Assembly (NCBI GenBank): GCA_037176725.1
Contig: JAZBRS010000023.1
Location: forward strand, 28,391,001 to 28,455,000
Reading direction: 5' to 3'
Length of the DNA: 64,000 nt
DNA from: Posidonia oceanica
Lineage: Eukaryota > Streptophyta > Magnoliopsida > Alismatales > Posidoniaceae
Of this stretch, positions 11,051 through 23,215 are shown piece by piece. The position numbers and the translations under genes are program-made. The notes beneath the pieces are model-generated. The model searched no databases. It saw only the letters and a list, made by a program, of their open reading frames with translations, and had not been told where the DNA came from. Positions within the stretch are counted from its first letter, which is position 1, and each line of letters opens with the position of its first letter.

Positions 11051-11948
11051 CAGAATATGGCGTTGAGTGGCCGACACTGGGTTCCAATGCAGTGTCTTTT
11101 GAGTCAGATCCACTCTCTAAGCTGCCCACAGCCACCCCCTGGTGATGTTAGTGAAGAGGATGGGGTTTGATACAGAAGGAAAACAATGTGCTTCTAGAAT
11201 TGGTAGTGTGGATTCCGAACTTGGAATCTCGGAATGTTTCAATATCATGCCCAGCAATAGTTCCGGTGATGGGTTGGTCAGACAAATCTCTTCTTCTTCG
11301 GCGCCGACAGTATATATTCTGGCTAACTGTTGGTCTGCCTCCTTAGTCAGTAGCTAGAGTTCTTTGGAGGGTTATTCCCAAGGCAATAATGGTTGCGTGT
11401 GGCAAGCTGCATGTCAGTCAGAATTCAGCAGTTCAGCTCTACTAAAATTCTTTATGTTCAATGTCTTTAATTACTCCTCTTTTAACATTTCTATTAAAGA
11501 AAATTTATCAAGTGATCCTTTATCACCTCCCTACTTTACCCATGTTAATTGTCGATTTTTGGAAATCTCGGGAGATAATAAGCTGACTCCGGTTAATTAT
11601 ATTGAACATTCTTGGAAAAGCGATCGAGAGGACATGTGTCCTATAGATTTGCACAGTGAACCTGAGATACAAGCTTTTAATGACTTGGTTTTTTCCTCTC
11701 CTAGCTACAGTTCCACTCGCCGCCTGTTGCATGGAAATAACTCTGACACACGCCTACCTGCATTTAGTGTGGCGTATCGTGGGAGATCTTCTCCTATCCT
11801 TCCTTCCTTTGATTCAAATCAATTTTTCTTGGGTGAGGAGGAAGGTTTTCAGTAGCATCCGTTTGGCTCCTGCTTCTCTCTGTTGGCCTCACTCGGGAAA
11901 GCGTCCCCATTTAAGTCTGCTGCTCCATCTCTTCCTTCTCCTCCTATC

Positions 11949-12360
11949 CTTCCCGATCATATTCAGTCTGAACAATTTGACATCGGGTGGAAGGAAATTA
12001 TCCATCGGAGGACTCGGACTTTGCTTGTTTAGTTCTGTGCCAAAGCTGGTAGGTGCTTTAAATGCGGCTTAGTTGGTCACATTAAATCTCGTTGTAGGTT
12101 TAAAGTAGCTTGCTTCTGCTGTAAATCCCTTGACCATTTTGTTGTAATATGTAGATTCTTGTCTTCTTCTCAAAGGCCTATTAACTCTCAACAAACTCCC
12201 TTATTGGCAGGCCTCACTCCTCACTTCCCCATTATTATTTAGCCTTTGGATGAAACTTGTGAGCAACTGGAGTTCTTTCCTTCTTGTGCCATTATCACTC
12301 CTCATGCTCCTCAATTGACAAAGGACGAGCTTGAATTCCACCTTATGAGTGACTAGCCTG
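11949..12360 (+). pseudogene. LINE ORF1, double CCHC zinc-knuckle segment
   Basis: Two CX2CX4HX4C knuckles are read directly: CFKCGLVGHIKSRC (12054-12095) and CFCCKSLDHFVVIC (12111-12152). Tandem CCHC knuckles are typical of ORF1 of plant L1 elements, where the protein binds LINE RNA. The surrounding frame is interrupted by TAG codons at several places, including just before the knuckles and at about 12240. Confidence 0.8.
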
Positions 12361-12361
12361 A

Positions 12362-12703
12362 TACCCGATTTGGGAAGTCCATGAGTTTGTCAATGAGAAG
12401 TTTCTGGTCAAGTTCCCCTCTCCATCCATTAGAGATGATACCTTAAAGGCCTCGAGGTCTACCCTTGTTGCTCTGCCAGCCTCGTTTGTACCTTGGTCAG
12501 TCCATTCTAGTTCGGTCTTTACCCTCCGTGATGAAGGGTTTTGGATTCAGCTGGAGGGTATCCCTCACCATCTTTGGAGCATCAACCTCTTCTATAGAAT
12601 GGTTGGTAACTTCGAGGAACTCTTGGATGTTGACCTTAGTATGGACCAAGCTAAATTCCAAGGCTATGCTAGAGTGAAAGTTCGTCTGAACATCCCTTCC
12701 TGA
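12362..12703 (+). pseudogene. LINE ORF1, C-proximal conserved domain
   Basis: The frame contains FWIQLEGIPHHLWS followed by a segment ending GYARVKVRL. The pattern Gly-Ile/Val-Pro-x-His-x-Trp and a final Ala-Arg-Val-Lys-Val is characteristic of the domain that accompanies zinc knuckles in plant L1 ORF1. A stop follows at about 12701. Function is inferred from the family (RNA binding). Confidence 0.7.
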
Positions 12704-13020
12704 TGTTCATTATTTTGCCTTTGCCAGGAACGTCTATCCTATTCGATTTTGTAGAAGTTGGGATATTTGTCCCTTTACCCCTTCTTCCTAGGGTACCCCT
12801 GCTTCTTTTTCTATGGGGTCTTCTTTTCAGAAGGGTAATCAGAGGCCTTATAGTAAACCCCTAAAAGATCCTAAAGGTTGGAAGGGTGGGAATGGTAACT
12901 GGGGTATTGGGAAGAACGTCTCAAAGCGATCCTCTTCTGTAGGTTGTGGTTCCAACCACAAGCCCCATATGCAGTCAAGGTCCACCATCCTTCCTCAACC
13001 AGCCTCTGCAGGCGTGCTAC

Positions 13021-14330
13021 TGATTAACTAATAATTCATACATATTTTATTCCCCATATTTATTGATTAATGTATATAAATAATGCTACTTGAGGTGTTT
13101 TGTATAAATTTTGCAAGAACCTGAGGATCTGAAAAGAATTGAGGAAAAGAAGGAAGAGAAAAGAATAAAAGATAAAAAGGAATTCAAATTCAGTCAAGAA
13201 TATTTTAAAGGAGAAGAGAAAAGAATTTTCTAGATACGTAGAGAAGTCAAATACACATTTTCCACGTGCATAAATACTAGGAGAAAGATAAGCTAACAGA
13301 TTGACCAAGTTTGAGCTGATTCAGATTGACGTGGATGCCTCCTAGGCTTCCGAATGCACATCCGGCGCCTCCTAGGCGCTCGATCAAGATAATGCTGACT
13401 CAGTCTTTAGCTCTCACATTTATCATTTGGAAATATATTATATTTGAAATCTAATTTTTATCTTTTGTACTCGGATTTATCTTCGAGATAATGAATCCTT
13501 TGTAAGCCTATAAAAGGACCCATTGTATAGATCTAGATCATCTACCATCCTTTAGGCTTAGACTCTCTTCTTCTTTTGTTGTAGAGATCTACAAGTGTTC
13601 CAATAGTGTAATCTTAGTTTTTATCAATAAAATTATTATTTTCTTCTTCAATTATGTCCTTTATTCCAAGTTTTCTATTCAATTTTTTATCTTCTGTTAA
13701 TTTTATGTGCAATTAATTTCTAAATCTAGGGTTTAGATGAAGTTTATGTAATTTCAGATGTTGTGATTAAATTCCTTTGTGTTTTCTCATGCTTAAATGC
13801 TATGATTACTTAGGCTAGATGTATATTGCATGAATCTCTATTATTTCGATAAACTTTGATAGATTAATATTGATTATATCTTTTTAATCTATGCTTAGGG
13901 AAGAATAATTAGGGATCATGTGTATAACCTTAGATCTAAAGTATATCATTCGATTTAGTTTGATTTGTGTGATTTTATCTAGGACTTAATAATCTATGGT
14001 GCATTGCATATAGATTATGCTTGTTAGGATAAAAACCATTGAGTTAAACTATTTAGATCATGAAGAGAGACAGAGAATGGATTTAATCATACATCTGTAT
14101 TTTACATAAATGGATTTGAAAACCATAGTTCTCTTTTATTCTGAAGTTTTCTTAAGTATTTAAATTCAATCAACTTTTAAATCTGAATTTTTATATTTCA
14201 TCTTCCTCGTACATCATTAACTGACAAATAATTTGTGCTATAACTCTATTCTCTGTGGGATCGATCCGTATTTGCCTTTGTGCTACATAGTATACTGTGC
14301 ACTTGCGGTTAATTAAAATTTTATACATCA
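13021..14330 (+). repeat. Athila-1 5' LTR
   Basis: 1,310 bp, TGATTAACT...ACATCA. It contains a palindrome pair at 13337-13377, a TATA box (TATAAAAG) at 13509-13516, and the shared Athila 3' end (CTTGCGGTTAATTAAAATT). It is homologous to the LTRs of Athila-2 and, more distantly, Athila-3. Confidence 0.92.
13337..13377. repeat. Paired palindromes in the U3 of the Athila-1 LTR
   Basis: Two imperfect palindromes centred on GCCTCCTAGGC, separated by about 12 bp, about 130 bp upstream of the TATA box. Equivalent pairs occur in the Athila-2 and Athila-3 LTRs with different bases. Confidence 0.75.
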
Positions 14331-14336
14331 AGTTTT

Positions 14337-14354
14337 TAGCACCGTTGCCGGAGA
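14337..14354 (+). other. Athila-1 primer binding site (tRNA-Asp type)
   Basis: TAGCACCGTTGCCGGAGA, six bases after the LTR. It differs at three positions from the 18-base complement of plant tRNA-Asp found intact in Athila-3; all three are G-to-A changes. Confidence 0.85.
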
Positions 14355-15529
14355 ATAGTGTTTCATAACATTGATTTATTGTCAGTTATTTCTTTCTTTT
14401 CGCTTTTATCTAAAAAAAATTGAAAAAAAAGGATACTTTTTTATTTGGGTTTGAAGTATATAAAACAGGAATTGGAGGAGAAAAAAAAAGTCCAAGTAAG
14501 TTCTTTACTTCTCAAAATTTGTAATAAATTTTCTTGAATTTTTCAAGATTATCCCAATTATTATCTGATTGATATCGATTTTTTTTAAAAGAGTTATTTA
14601 AAGTTGAACTTAAATTCAAAAATTCATAAGATAGAAACCTACTTTTTAGGACATGCATCATATCTTGTGCATCTAGATATAGATTTTCTATTTTTGAAAT
14701 TTAAATTTTATTGTTGGAGATTGCTAGAGGAAAGGTACATGCTTTTATCTCAATTTCTTGCATATTAAAGCACGTAGTTTGTTGGAGAGAACAACTTATT
14801 TGTGTATCATTGATTATATATCATATATCAAAGTACTTAAGGACATAACCCATAACACAAGATAAGGTAGGGATTTTATCACCCTTCCTTAGCCCAAAAA
14901 CAATAATATCAAGCATAAAGCATTGACCCAAGCCTAAATTAAAATTAAGTAGACATTGGCTCTCAGGATTCGAGATCAATAGGACAAGGGAGCCTAAGGG
15001 TGAATCAAATTGAAAATTCTTTTCCTACTTGGTGTCTAGAAAAGTAGTTCACAAGGTTACACCTTAAACGGCAAGTGGTTATTTAATTAGGTCCGTTGCT
15101 CAAGCAGGAGGAGTCTCCCACTTTCCTCCATTGATCTGGCCAATTAGGTTAGAGAATTTTGATTTGAATCTCGAATGTTAATTTGGAAGTTAGGAGTTGT
15201 CTAGTTGTTTTTTAGGTCAACCTTATTTCTAGGGCTTCTTTGCGTTGTGTGCTAGACTAGGTTTCTTCATCTCTTCTATCTATAGAATCAGGATTTCATT
15301 TCTCATCTCTTAGAATCTTTTCATCTTCTTTAGGGTTTCGTCATCTCCAATATGTGTTAGTTGGTTACACTAATTTGGGTTAGAAATTTCACTTTCAAAT
15401 TTGAACCCAATAATCTAAAAATGGTTGAAGAATTAAAATACTCATCTTGAACCTTAAGAGATAGATATTCATATGTTGAAGGAGTATCCAATGAATAAAG
15501 TTGGATATAGATTTGAATAATTCAATTAT
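14355..15529 (+). other. Athila-1 leader, no gene
   Basis: Untranslated leader between primer site and gag, AT-rich, homologous in parts to the Athila-3 leader (for example the block around CAAGATAAGGTAGGGATTT and the GTCCGTTGCTCAAGC block, the latter being where O2 entered Athila-3). The N-terminal two-thirds of gag is absent or unrecognisable here. Confidence 0.6.
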
Positions 15530-15836
15530 GTGGCCCAAAGACCTTGGAATGAGTCAAGTGACCCTTATGTCTCAAATTACAATTTAAAATGGGATCAACC
15601 TGATTTTTCATGGGGCCAAAGATCATATGATGGAGGGTTTAGCTTAGTTCAAGTCCAGTCTCACTACTTTGAGTCTTATCTATATTCAGATCCACAATAC
15701 AACTCACCCTTCCCTCCTCTGGATTATCAGCAAGAACATGAAAATAGGCTAACAAGTCTAGAAAAAGGCCTAGAAGAGCTAGTGGAAGCAAGTATACAGA
15801 CCTCTATCAACCTAGCTACTTTCACTCAAACCATAG
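15530..15836 (+). pseudogene. Athila-1 gag fragment, upstream of O1
   Basis: Open frame of about 100 codons resembling the C-terminal gag region of Athila-3: NYNLKWDQPDFSWGQ parallels the Tyr-Asn-Pro-Gly-Trp-Arg-Asn-His-Pro-Asn-Phe-Ser-Trp segment there, and the Leu-x-x-Leu-Glu-Lys-Gly-Leu-Glu-Glu-Leu stretch parallels the coiled-coil-like region. It is cut by O1 at CATAG (15832-15836). Confidence 0.75.
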
Positions 15837-18800
15837 TGTAGACACCCAATTTTGACAGGCTGAATTGGTGGATTTTCTCTCTCTGGTGGCTTCTGGACCA
15901 AACCAACACTTAAACCCAAACCTAGAACTACACCAATTTCCCAAGCCCAAAACTTACCCAAAAACTATAGGAAAACCCATCATCCCCAACTTAGCAAATC
16001 TATCCAAACACTTAGAAATTCTCAACCCAAAACCACTCCCAAAAATCCTAGAAAACCTAGGTAAAACTCCCCTTTTTTTACATCTCAAAACCTTTTCAAT
16101 ACCTTCTCAAAACCAAACCAAAACGCTAGGAGCAAGACTAGAGACCGTAGGCTACACATTCCTCAAAATGCATCACTTTTCAAAACCTCTAAACCTTCCA
16201 TTTACTCAAATTATCCTTTTCTCTCTCCTGGATTATTCTTTTCTCTCTCCTCTCTCTCTCTCTCCTGATTATCCTCCTTCTTTTCATCCCCTTCTCTCTC
16301 TTTTTCTTGCCTGACTGTGGGCCCCCCTTGTGCTTCTATCTGTTCTCAATCTTATTCCTATTTTTATCTTATTTTTAGCATTTTCTTTGATTTTCAAAAA
16401 AATTATTTTCTTTCAGCTCCTCTCTTTCCTATTTATTCCTCCATTTCTCCCTTTTCCTCTTCCTTCTAATTTCCTTTTCTTTTCTCTTACTAAATCCTTA
16501 AAAACCATTGAAAAACCTTCAAAACTCTAAAACAAAAGGAAAACAAACCAAAACCCTAAGAAAAATAATTAAAAACATTAAACAAACAATTAAAAACCTA
16601 AACCTAACTAAATCTAGCAAAAATGGAAAATCAAGAATGCAACTTAAAAAATGCAGAACAAACCAAAAGAAAATGCTGTAAAATCAAGGGAAAAAACCAA
16701 AATGCAATCAAAACAAGCCAAAGTAAGAACCCTACTAAAAAACAATAAAAAACAATTCATAAAAAGAAAAGGAAACAATTAAAAATGCTAAGGCAAATAA
16801 TTAAGAAAAAGAGAAACCTAACAAATCTAAAAAGAACAATTCAAAGACTTAATTAAAAAATAAAAACAAACAATCAAAATTTAAAAACACTTAACTAAAA
16901 ACTTAACAAGAAGACCTAACTTAAAAAAATATATTAAAAGAACTTAACAAACAAAATTCAAAAAACAAATCAAAGAAGACTTAAGAAAGAAAGACTAAAA
17001 TCCAAAAATCTAAAACCCACTCTAATTAATTTAAAAACAAACTTTAAAAAATCCTAATTAACATCCCAAGTACTTAACAAGAAAAACATAATTAAAAAAC
17101 AACTTAAAAGACTTAAAAAACATTTAATCAAAATCAAAAACAAATCAAAATAAACAAAACCCTAAAAACCCTAATCAAAACTAAAATCCCTTTAAACCTA
17201 ATTAACTAACCAAAAACAATCATTAAAGAACTTAATCAAAGTCCTAGCTTAAAACACAATCACTCTAAAAACCTTTCCTATTTTTATTTTATTTTATTTT
17301 ATTTTAATCTAATTTATTTCTCTCCTTTCTCTTCCTCCTTCCCTTTCTTCCTTTCTTTCTATTCTTTCCTTTCTTTTCTTTCTGGCCCAATCCGGCCCGT
17401 CTCCCCTCCTTCCTTCTTTTCTTTCTTTCTTTTTTCTTTTCTTTCGCGCAGCTCGGCCCACGACCCCTCCTTTTCCTCTTCCACCCTTCTTCTTCCTCTT
17501 CTTCTTCTGTTTTCTTCCTGCGCTAGCCGACTCCCTCCTTCCCTTCAAACTTTGAATTCAACTTCTTCCCTCTCGATCCCATCAGCTCCAGCGTCCGGCC
17601 TCCTCTCTCGCGTCTCAGCGGACTTCCGGGGCATTAATTGCTGTCACCTCCGGTCGTCCTCGCTCCTGCCAGCTGCAGCTCCCGCCGGTGGCAATTCAAA
17701 TCCACCGCGCACCTCACTCGATCCTCTAGCTGCATAAAGCCTCGCACCTTCACCTCCTCTTTTGCCTTTTTGTCGTCCAGGAGAGATTGAGAGAATCCAG
17801 AGCCCTGAGAGCATCCGAATCCCCTCATTCTTCTACTGAAACACTCAGCTCTTCTCCCTCTTGCTTCCCGACCACACCAAAGCCCTGAACAGGCCTCAAA
17901 CTTCCTTCAATTCATCCCCCAAATCCACCCAGAATCCCAGCATTCCTTCCCTTCCTTCCACGACCAGAGCTATCTCTGAAAACACCCCCAGTCACCCTGA
18001 AAACACAGCAGCAACCCAACGCCACTCCTTCCAAAATTGCCAACTCTACTGAGCCCCAAATCTTCCCAAACTTCTCCCAGCAAATCATTGAAACATCACC
18101 TTCTCAGACCACCAAGCCCTCAGCCATCATCCCCACCACAGCCCGACTACTCCACTTCAAACACCTGTACCCATTTTCTGTCCGGAATCAACCCAACAAC
18201 CATCTTCCTCTCCAGTCCACCATCGACCCTTCCAAGCATCCATACACCTCCACGAACCCTCCAGCAAGTCGTCGGTATCCTCCGGCTGATCCAGAAGGTA
18301 GCAGACACCTCCACCCACCTCCGGCCATCTGCTGTGTACCCAAAACTCCGAATCTCTGCTCCAGCCTTCGAAGCTTCGCTCCGAACGTCCAGAAAGCACC
18401 GGAGTACTCCACTGATCCGTTCCCGCTGCTCCTGGATCGACGACGACGTCTGCAACCTCCAGCTGACCTTCGCTGGCAAGCTCTGAATCACCTGACGTCG
18501 GGAGGACTTCTCAGCCACGGAAACAGGTACTGCTTCTTCCCTTTAGGTTAGTTTTCGTTCCAGCATGCTTTTCCGGCCTTTAGTTTTAAGTTTCGCCCCC
18601 TCCTGCTCCGAGTCGTCGTCGCCGGCGACTCCTTCTTCTCCGGCGAGCTCTGAACTCGGATCGCCGCTCCAGCTGCAGAACGTCTCGCCGACCATCCCCC
18701 GAGAACCGCTCGACCTCCAGGAGTACTCCGGTGGCCTCAGAATGCCACGACGTCGCCGTTCCCGTCTACTCTACCTCCGGACAGCTTTGCAGTGCTTCGA

Positions 18801-19424
18801 CGTCTTCTCTGGCCTGCTCCGAGCCTCGTCGCCGCTCCCCAACGCAGCCCAGACCTCCGCCGAGCTCCGGAGAGCATTGCCGCCGCGTTTGCGCCTCTCC
18901 AGCATCCCCTCTCCCCTTCTCCGGGCACTGGTAGCATTTTGCTACAGTGCCTGGTTTTTTTCTTCCAAACACTGTAGCTTTAATTTTGCTTACCATGCTT
19001 ATTTTACCAAATATTGCATATCTGCCTTGTTCTTTTGATTTATTGCTTTCCAGTCCTACTTCTGTTTATCATTCATTTAATTTCGTATGTAAATCTTATG
19101 ATATTGCATGAAAAATCTGAAAAATCAATTAATTGCATGTTAGTCCTTCTACAGTGTTTCTTTTCAGTGTTTTGTTTAAGTTCTGATCCTCTAGTTCTTT
19201 ATTATTGCATGTTAGTCCTCCAGTTAATAATCTGATTTAATGCTTTAATTTTACCTTGATATATTGCATTTCTGGTCCCTGTTAATTTTCTTATTTGCAG
19301 TTTAGTCCTTTGATCTGTTAACTTAGACTTTTATTTTTCAATTTTCCTTACTGCATTGTATCATTTCCCTCATATTATCTGATTTTTGCATATAAGTCCT
19401 TCATCATGCACAGCATACATTTAA

Positions 19425-19820
19425 ATGCATATTTTACTTATAAAATTGCATTTTTGATCCTACATGATTTGAAAATTGCATATAGGTCCTCTGCCTGTCA
19501 TTTAAATGCATAGTTTGCTTATAAAATTGCATTTTTGACCCTACATGATTTGAAAATTGCATATAGGTCCTCTGCCTGTCATTTAAATGCATATTTTGCT
19601 TATAAAATTGCATTTTTGACCCTGCATGATTTGAAAATTGCATATAGGTCCTCTGCCTGTCATTTAAATGCATATTTTGCTTATAAAATTGCATTTTTGA
19701 CCTTGCATGATTTAAAAATTGCACATAGGTCCTCTGCATGCTTATAAAAATCATTTAAATGCACATTTTGCTTATGAAATTGCATTTTAGACCCTGCATG
19801 ATTTAAAAATTGCATGTAGG
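19425..19820. repeat. 81-bp tandem repeat in O1
   Basis: About four and a half copies, each with the motif ATAGGTCCTCTGCCTGTCA, found at 19482, 19563 and 19644 in near-identical form and in degenerate form at about 19725. Confidence 0.9.
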
Positions 19821-20779
19821 TCCCCTGTTTGCATTCCCAGACCACTTAGACCCCTGTTTTGCTGGAAAAATTACATTTTGAACCCTGCATTTTGCAAAAT
19901 TGCATTCAGGCCCTCCATTTTCCAAAAACTTTGCATAAAAGCCTCTAACTTTTCAAAACCCTTGCATTTAGACCCCCATCTTTTTCAAAATTGCATATAA
20001 GTCTCCAGTTTTCTGTAAGATCATTCCTAAGTCTTTTCTTGCATTCTGCATGCATTGCACTCATGCATTCATACATTTGGCATTTCTTGCACACACTTAA
20101 GCATTCTTAGCTCCCATTTACATGGGAAGACCTGTTGTGCACACCCTTAGGACCTCCTGTACACCTAGATCCATTCTTCTCCCCTATTCTGGCCCCTCTG
20201 CCTTGAAGCTGGGATATCTTCAGATCCGGCCGTTGGATCTTCTCAACCAAGCTACCTGGACGACCCCGGCGGAGCACTCTTCAGCATGGACCAAGCAGAT
20301 TTCAGATCAGGCTTCAGATTTCCAAGGTAAGTCCTCCTGAACCCTTGCACAGCATTCATTTGCACACCATTTGCATTCCATGCATTGTTTTTGCTTTCTG
20401 ATTTCTCGAGCATGTAGAATAGGACTTCCTCTTCTTATCTATCAACTCTGCTTCCTCTTTTCACGTACTCTCAGTGCTTTGTGCTGCGTTTCCCCTGGAT
20501 TCACCACTAATTGCGACTTTCTTTCCCATTTTCCACGATCTGATCGCATCGCGAGCTCTTGGCAGCGTGTGAGACACATCGTGGGACATTTTGGTGGGAA
20601 ACAGTCACAAAACAGTGGTAATCCTTCCACTTGCTTCCCTTCCCCTTTGTAGGTCTTCACACCTACTTTGCGTGGTCCTTAAACGGCGCTCGTTCTCACA
20701 CTTGCACTGTTTACCTCCCCTTTGCTCCTCCTGCTCTTTTTCTTAGCATTTGCATCTGCATGGTTTAACCGATGCTTTA

Positions 20780-21200
20780 TTTCGCCTGCTTTGGCACCGT
20801 TTTGCATGCCCGCTCTATTCTTAGCACTGTTTTGCGTGCCCGCTCTGTTTTTGGCATCGTTTTGCGTGCCTGCTTGTTTTCTGGCACCGTTTCGCGTGCC
20901 CGGTCTGTTTTTGGCACCGTTTTGCGTGCCCGGTCTGTTTTGGCACCGTTTTGCGTGCCTGCCTCGTTTTTTGGCACCGTTTTGCGTGCCCGCTTTGTCT
21001 TCGACACCGTTTTGCGTGCCCACTCTGCTTTCTTGCATCGTTTTGCGTGTCGCCTTGTTTTCTCGCACCGTTTTGCGTGCTGCTTCGCTTTCTTGCACCG
21101 TTTTGCGTGTCGATCTTGTTTTCTTGCACCGTTTCGCGTGTCGCTCTTGTTTCTCGCGTTGTTTCGTGTGTTTTACGCCGTTTTCTCTTGCATGTCGCCT
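20780..21200. repeat. Roughly 40-bp tandem repeat in O1
   Basis: About ten diverged copies of a unit built on GGCACCGTTTTGCGTGCC. O7 carries the same array in inverse orientation (about 57560-57930), so it is part of the family's LTR. Confidence 0.88.
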
Positions 21201-21884
21201 GCATTGCTTGGTTTTACCGCTGTTTTGCTTTTCCGTCTGCATTTGCATAAAGGGCAGTGATGCTTACTGCCTGGAGTTCTCATGAGCCCGGTTTCGCCCG
21301 GTTCAGAACACAGATAGCGCTGCTGAGCACTTAGACTGCACGTTTATTTTCCTGCATTGCATCCCACCACTTAGAGCACACCTATGAGCATTCATTCAGG
21401 CATTCATTGGCATTTAGGCAATCAAACCTGCATTTCCCTGCGTATGCGAGCGTAAGCCTAGAAAGACCGATTCTCGGGCGTGTCGGGGGTGCCTAACACC
21501 TTCCCCGCACGTAACAGGAGTCCTTGCCCAGTCTTTTGGCCCACAATGACCATACTGCCCTTATCCTAGGCATGAGTCATCTCATTTGCATTCATTTGCA
21601 TTTGTTCTCCTTTGCATTGCTTTGCATTGCATCCTTTGCTTGGTTTTGCATGTTAACTCACGCATTTTCCCCGGTTTTCCTTGTCTGCCGATAATAGACA
21701 CGGTGGCGACTCTGAATTGTCTTATCTTCTTCTTTTCTTATCTTTTCTCCTCTGTTTTAACTGTTTTCGAGTTGAGCCCTCCTCCTCGGACATAGCCGCT
21801 TATAGTGAGTCTGATTCCGATCGGTGCATGCAAGCTCTTGGCAGTGTGCATGGACGATCTAAACATCGAGATTACTACACATAG

Positions 21885-22267
21885 CTTGTTTAGAAACACA
21901 AGTAGGTCAACTAGCTAATGTTATAAATGAGAGAGAGGAATGGAACTTTCCTGTACATGAAAATAGGCTAACAAGTCTAGAAAAAGGCCTAGAAGAGCTA
22001 GTGGAAGCAAGTATACAGACCTCTATCAAACCGTGAACTCCCCCGATCAACCCTGTATAGTCCAAATAATGCATGAATTAGAAACCCAAGCCCAAGTAGA
22101 TGAGCACATTGAGGAACCAGATGGCCAGGTAGACCAATTTATTACAAAGGTTTCCCTTTTAAGTGATTCAATTGTGAAGAAACCTCTACCAATCATTCTC
22201 ATGTCCCCACCTGAGCCCTCATCATTACCATCTACTATAGGATCATTAGAGTTATATGTCAAGCCCA
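21885..22267 (+). pseudogene. Athila-1 gag fragment, downstream of O1, with a 72-bp duplication
   Basis: Gag sequence continues after O1. The segment 21957-22028 repeats 15738-15809 almost exactly, so before O1 arrived gag contained two copies about 100 bp apart. The following frame includes DEHIEEPDGQVDQF, an acidic, low-complexity stretch typical of the gag-protease linker. Protease and pol are missing. Confidence 0.65.
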
Positions 22268-23215
22268 ATCAAGATAATGTTGACTCAATCTTTGGGTATC
22301 ACATTTATCACTTGGAAATATCTTGTATTTGAAACCTAATTTTTATCTTTTGTACTCGGATTTGTCTTCGAGATAATGAAGTCTTTGTAAGCCTATAAAA
22401 GGACCCATTGTATAGAGCTAGACCATCTACCATCCTTTAGGCTTAGACTCTCTTCCTCTTTTGTTGTTGAGCTCTACAAGTGTTCCTCTAGTGTAATCTT
22501 AGATTTTATCAATAAAATTCTTTTTTTCTTCTTCAATTATGTCCTTTATTCCAAGTTTTCTATTCAAGTTTTTATCTTATGTTATTTCTATGTGCAACTA
22601 ATTTCTAGATCTAGGGTTTAGATAAAGTTTATGTAATTTCAGATGTTGTGATTAAATTTCTCCGTATTTTCTCATGCTTAAATGCTATGATTACTTAGGT
22701 TAGATGTATATTGCATGAATCTCTATTATTTTGATAAACTTTGATAGATTAATATTGATTATATCTTTTTAATCTATGCTTAGGGAAGAATAATTAGGGA
22801 TCATGTGTATAACCATAGATTTAAAGTATATCATTTGATTTAGTTTGATTTGTATGATTTTATCTAGGACTTGATAATCTATGGTGCATTGCATATACAT
22901 TATGCATGTTAGGGTAAAAACCATTGAGTTAAACTATTTAGATCATGAAGAGAGATTGTGAGTGGATTTAATCATGCATCTGTATTTTGCATAAATGGAT
23001 TCGAAAACCATAGTTTTCTTTTATTTTGAAGTTTTCTTAAGTATTTAAAATTAAATAACTTTTAAATCTGAATTTTTCTATTTCATCTTCCTCGTACATC
23101 ATTAACTGATAATTAATTTGTGCTATAACTCTATTTTCTGTGGGATCGACCCATATTTGCCTTTGTGCTACATAGTACACCGTGCACTTGCGGTTAATTA
23201 AAATTTTACATATCA
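22268..23215 (+). repeat. Athila-1 3' LTR, 5'-truncated
   Basis: 948 bp, collinear with the 5' LTR from position 13383 onward (starting ATCAAGATAATG) to the terminal CA. The first roughly 360 bp, including the palindrome pair, are deleted. The TATA box is at 22394-22401. It is followed by TSD GCTAC. Confidence 0.9.

Larger units (their letters stand above)
10436..13020 (+). mobile_element. L1-type LINE, 5' part with ORF1 (piece 1 of 3)
   Basis: First of three collinear pieces of one forward LINE. The left boundary is approximate: it is placed where low-complexity intergenic DNA gives way to a GC-richer leader; a defined 5' end or TSD was not found. Coding remnants in order are an N-terminal frame from the ATG at 10676, a double CCHC zinc knuckle (12054-12152) and a conserved ORF1 domain (about 12362-12703). 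The piece ends at the GCTAC target site of Athila-1 (13016-13020) and resumes at 23216. ORF1 is broken by several stops and frameshifts. Confidence 0.75.
15837..21879 (+). mobile_element. O1: solo LTR of a TAT/Ogre-like family (TGTAGACACC...TACA), 6.0 kb
   Basis: A non-coding unit bounded by TSD CATAG (15832-15836 and 21880-21884), inside Athila-1 gag. It has, in order, an AC-rich start, a pyrimidine-rich stretch (16200-16530), an A-rich stretch (16540-17280), a CT tract (17330-17530), a GC-rich exon-like region (17550-18526), a splice-donor-like CAG/GTACTG at 18527, an 81-bp tandem array (19425-19820), a roughly 40-bp tandem array (20780-21200), the family's conserved block (21470-21552), and TGGCGACTC at 21704. 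No gag or pol is present. Large LTRs of this layout suit the TAT/Ogre lineage; that assignment is inference. Long open frames across the tandem arrays are artefacts. Confidence 0.8.
13021..23215 (+). mobile_element. Athila-1: Athila-type Ty3/gypsy deletion derivative inserted in the LINE
   Basis: It is flanked by TSD GCTAC (13016-13020 and 23216-23220). The 5' LTR is 13021-14330, the primer site 14337-14354, then a leader, then part of gag. The rest of gag, all of pol, the 3' UTR and the first part of the 3' LTR are missing; gag-like sequence passes directly into the 3' LTR at about 22268. O1 is inserted in gag at CATAG. Net of O1 the element is about 4.1 kb. Presence of both TSD copies shows that the internal deletion happened after, or without loss of, integration. 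Confidence 0.9.

Noticed and set aside
20679..21285. 187-189 codon frames on both strands in O1
   Set aside because: They are produced by the roughly 40-bp tandem repeat; the matching frames in O7 arise from the same array.
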